A stretch of DNA of 64,000 nt from Jiella mangrovi. GTDB lineage: Bacteria > Pseudomonadota > Alphaproteobacteria > Rhizobiales > Rhizobiaceae. The notes beneath the pieces were generated by a model. That model was not told where the DNA came from. It ran no database searches and worked only from the letters and a program-made list of their open reading frames with translations. Shown here in pieces: positions 63,117 through 64,000 of the stretch. Both the position numbers and the translations under genes were made by a program. Position 1 is the first letter of the stretch; each line of letters begins with the position of its first letter. Location: contig NZ_JAGJCF010000021.1 of NCBI RefSeq assembly GCF_017815135.1, positions 1 to 64,000 on the forward strand, given 5' to 3'.

Positions 63117-64000
63117 TCAATCGAGCTTTTCCGAGACCGTGGCCGCGGTGTTGGCGGTGCTGAGAACCGGCGAGACGACACCTCTGAATGCGTCGAACAC
63201 CTGCTTGACCGGGACGAACGGCGCCGTCGCGACATAGAGCATGTCGCCGGAATGGATCTTGAAATCCTGGGCGTAGAGAAGCCCCGACGGTTCGCGCATG
63301 TTGAAGCGGTAGATGACCGGTATGTCACCGGAAAGCGAGGCCGCGGCCGGATCGCCCGGCGTCACGCGCTGGAAGGCCTGCCCCTCGTAGCGCGCCAGCA
63401 TCTCCGAACCCGGCTCGCGGCGCAGCACGAAGACGCCCATCGGATTGGCGAGATTGGGGTTGAGGCCGCCGACCTGCGCCAGCGCCTCTGCCAGCGACAT
63501 CTCGTAGCCCTGGAGCGGCAGCTGGGCACTGCGGCCGGTAGCGCCGAGCGCCACATAGGTCCGCGGCTGGCGGGTGAGCAACACGACGTCGCCCGGCCGC
63601 ACATAGACGTCCTCGTTCGGGTCGTTGACGAGTTCGGAAAACGGCATCTGCACCGTCCGCCCGCCGCGGGTCAGCGACACGGCGGTCTCGAAGATCGACG
63701 TCTTCGGCCCGCCGGCCCTGGCGATCAGCTGAAGGATCTTCAGCCCCGAGGTCGGGATCGGCACGGACATGCCCCCGATCGCATCGCCGGTCACGGTGAC
63801 GGCGGTCGAATTGCCCTCGGCGACGGACACCACGGCCTGGGGTTCGATCGCCCGGTCCTTGAGCGCGGCGACGACCCGCTTTTCCACCGTTGCCGTCGTC
63901 GAGCCGGCGACGCGAATGCGCCCGGCATAGGGAATGGTGATCGAGCCGTCACGCGCCACCTGCTGCGGCGGCAGGGCGACCGAGGACGAGCCCTGACCGC
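63117..64000 (-). CDS. Polysaccharide export protein, Wza-like (partial, 5' end outside the window)
   Basis: An outer-membrane-channel-family protein cut by the right edge. The frame is open without a start to base 64000. Seen are the poly-export/SLBB elements DGSITIPYAGRIRVAG, VTVTGDAIGGMSVPIP, the second SLBB-like YVALGATGRSAQLPLQG and a C-terminal DFKIHSGDMLYVATAP. The family exports capsular or exopolysaccharide. A signal peptide would lie beyond the edge. The C-terminus is complete, ending at 63117. Confidence 0.9.
   Translation of the reverse strand, partial: GQGSSSVALPPQQVARDGSITIPYAGRIRVAGSTTATVEKRVVAALKDRAIEPQAVVSVAEGNSTAVTVTGDAIGGMSVPIPTSGLKILQLIARAGGPKTSIFETAVSLTRGGRTVQMPFSELVNDPNEDVYVRPGDVVLLTRQPRTYVALGATGRSAQLPLQGYEMSLAEALAQVGGLNPNLANPMGVFVLRREPGSEMLARYEGQAFQRVTPGDPAAASLSGDIPVIYRFNMREPSGLLYAQDFKIHSGDMLYVATAPFVPVKQVFDAFRGVVSPVLSTANTAATVSEKLD

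Overview
This is a roughly 64 kb, GC-rich, densely coded chromosomal segment of an alphaproteobacterium. It most resembles the Hyphomicrobiales (an Aurantimonadaceae/Rhizobiaceae-like organism; the genus cannot be fixed from the sequence alone). Supporting signs are the alphaproteobacterial-type AddAB pair, the DUF2849-cysI-DUF934-cysH sulfur operon, PuuD-type urate oxidation, a BMP-family nucleoside transporter next to xanthine dehydrogenase, and several families of palindromic intergenic repeats of the kind common in rhizobia and relatives. I see no tRNA, rRNA, CRISPR array, insertion sequence or prophage.

Layout. 0.3-0.9 kb: a Doc/Fic toxin with a small upstream putative antitoxin. 1.4-9.9 kb: housekeeping genes (cysteine synthase, AlaX-type editing hydrolase, 3-mercaptopyruvate sulfurtransferase, GNAT, ornithine-cyclodeaminase-like protein, Tat-exported CpdB-type nucleotidase, alpha/beta hydrolase, MBL hydrolase). 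10.2-14.5 kb: more accessory genes (AlgX/AlgJ-like SGNH protein, LysR regulator, small secreted protein, MFS exporter). 14.6-23.9 kb: RNA and DNA maintenance (rlmE, ppx/gppA, addB, addA). 24.2-25.4 kb: a membrane diguanylate cyclase. 25.5-33.1 kb: an operon for the GlgE alpha-glucan route from trehalose (glgE, a treS-maltokinase fusion, glgB). 33.2-34.2 kb: a lower-GC two-gene insert with a SLATT-like 2TM protein. 34.2-48.2 kb: a purine catabolism and uptake region, all on the minus strand: uraH-xdhA-xdhB, a HicA/HicB toxin-antitoxin insert with a RIME-like repeat, xdhC, a BMP-type ABC transporter (ATPase, two permeases, binding protein), puuD and guaD. 48.3-53.5 kb: DUF1963 protein, TesB thioesterase, UbiH-like monooxygenase, repeat-rich spacer, orphan branched-chain amino-acid binding protein. 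54.0-54.7 kb: cold-shock protein with a clear terminator and a small basic protein. 55.1-61.8 kb: assimilatory sulfate reduction (DUF2849, cysI, DUF934, cysH of APS-reductase type, repeat block, cysD, cysN with an unusual membrane tail, and a 55-residue membrane ORF). 61.9-63.0 kb: a SelD-associated-type flavoprotein. 63.1-64.0 kb: a polysaccharide export protein cut by the window edge.

How the genes fit together. CysDN makes APS, the APS-type CysH reduces it directly (consistent with no APS kinase domain), CysI reduces sulfite, and the cysteine synthase at 1.4 kb could use the sulfide. The purine region can import purines or nucleosides, deaminate guanine to xanthine (GuaD), oxidise xanthine to urate (XdhABC), oxidise urate (PuuD) and hydrolyse 5-hydroxyisourate (UraH); no OHCU decarboxylase or allantoin gene lies in the window. 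In the glycogen operon TreS makes maltose, the fused kinase phosphorylates it, GlgE polymerises it and GlgB branches the product.

The strongest candidates for something new are the SLATT-like gene with its basic partner inside a metabolic region, the membrane-tailed CysN with its overlapping membrane microprotein, and the minimal antitoxin in front of Doc.
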